Both the position numbers and the translations under genes were made by a program. A stretch of 26,047 nucleotides of DNA from Paenibacillus sp. oral taxon 786 str. D14. GTDB lineage: Bacteria > Bacillota > Bacilli > Paenibacillales > Paenibacillaceae. Below the pieces are notes generated by a model that saw only the letters and a list, made by a program, of their open reading frames with translations, did no database searches and was not told the origin of the DNA. Location: contig NZ_GG695980.1 of NCBI RefSeq assembly GCF_000159955.1, positions 1-26,047 of the forward strand. The letters run 5' to 3'. Positions 25,690 to 26,047 of the stretch are shown piece after piece (within the stretch, counting starts at the first letter, position 1; each line of letters starts with the position of its first letter).

Positions 25690-26047
25690 TTATTTTTTCA
25701 ACTGTCTCTCCCTGTACTGTTTTGGCGTTTCACCGTACCACTTGCGAAACACACTACTGAAGTAGGCCGCATCCTCGAATCCAACACGCTCGCTTATTTC
25801 ACGAATTTTCAAATTCGTTTCACCCAACAGGGCTGCAGCCTCCTTCATTCGAATACTGTTCAAGTAATCGACAAAAGACTCCCCATACTTTTCTTTGAAG
25901 CGCTTCGAGAAGTAGTTCGGATGTATGAAGAAACGTTCCGCTATCATCTGCAACTGAATCGGCTCGGCATAATGCTGCTCCAGGTATAGTCGCACAGCTT
26001 CCATAATTTCCTTTCCCTCCAGACTACTATGCTTGGATAATAAAGCA
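25690..26047 (-). CDS. AraC-type DNA-binding regulator, C-terminal part (rest outside window)
   Basis: The frame is open to the window edge, so only about the last 118 residues are seen. They form the complete double helix-turn-helix DNA-binding domain (QMIAERFFIHPNYFSKRFKE; REISERVGFEDAAYFSSVFR), ending ETPKQYRERQLKK. In Paenibacillus such genes directly before sugar-binding lipoprotein genes are often YesN-like response regulators paired with a YesM-like sensor kinase, but a soluble AraC protein is equally possible without the N-terminus. It probably controls the transport operon that follows 27 bases downstream. Confidence 0.88.
   Translation of the reverse strand, partial: ALLSKHSSLEGKEIMEAVRLYLEQHYAEPIQLQMIAERFFIHPNYFSKRFKEKYGESFVDYLNSIRMKEAAALLGETNLKIREISERVGFEDAAYFSSVFRKWYGETPKQYRERQLKK

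Overview
The window looks like chromosomal DNA of a Paenibacillus-type member of the Bacillales. The grounds are AGGAGG-type ribosome binding sites, sigma-A promoters, moderate GC, sugar lipoproteins, and a membrane-anchored AraC regulator with an extracytoplasmic sensor, a type common in that group. Nearly everything concerns uptake and breakdown of a galactose-containing, probably sulfated, oligosaccharide.

Layout, left to right. An IclR-family regulator (+, cut by the window edge) faces a leftward block: a GH2 beta-galactosidase, a C-terminal scrap of a sugar-binding lipoprotein gene, and a 751-aa membrane AraC regulator with its own terminator. From 6962 to 10211 lie two IS1380-family elements, one inserted inside the other, each bounded by inverted repeats and a 5-bp target duplication (TATCC outside, TTCAA inside). 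The outer transposase has lost its central catalytic part. Next come a sulfatase and an aldehyde dehydrogenase (leftward, overlapping by one base, with a clear sigma-A promoter) and a divergent GH127 glycosidase. A 250-bp internally deleted IS3-family relic follows, bounded by AATC duplications, then a soluble AraC regulator. The right half reads leftward: an AraC-type regulator cut by the window edge, two paralogous sugar-binding lipoproteins, two ABC permeases, an SDR dehydrogenase, then from their own sigma-A promoter an enolase-superfamily cycloisomerase/dehydratase, a 2-keto-3-deoxygalactonate kinase and a KDPG/KDPGal-type aldolase.

How it may fit together (inference). The ABC system imports oligosaccharides. 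Sulfatase, GH2 and GH127 trim them to monosaccharides inside the cell. The aldehyde dehydrogenase, enolase-superfamily enzyme, kinase and aldolase then form an oxidative route ending in pyruvate and glyceraldehyde 3-phosphate. This set (GH127, GH2, sulfatase, ALDH, cycloisomerase, KDGal kinase, aldolase) matches the carrageenan 3,6-anhydro-D-galactose route described in marine Bacteroidetes (Zobellia, dau genes), here joined to a Gram-positive ABC transporter and AraC/IclR control. A galactose De Ley-Doudoroff route, with the SDR as galactose dehydrogenase, is the main alternative. No transporter ATPase, carrageenase or sulfatase-maturation gene is present.
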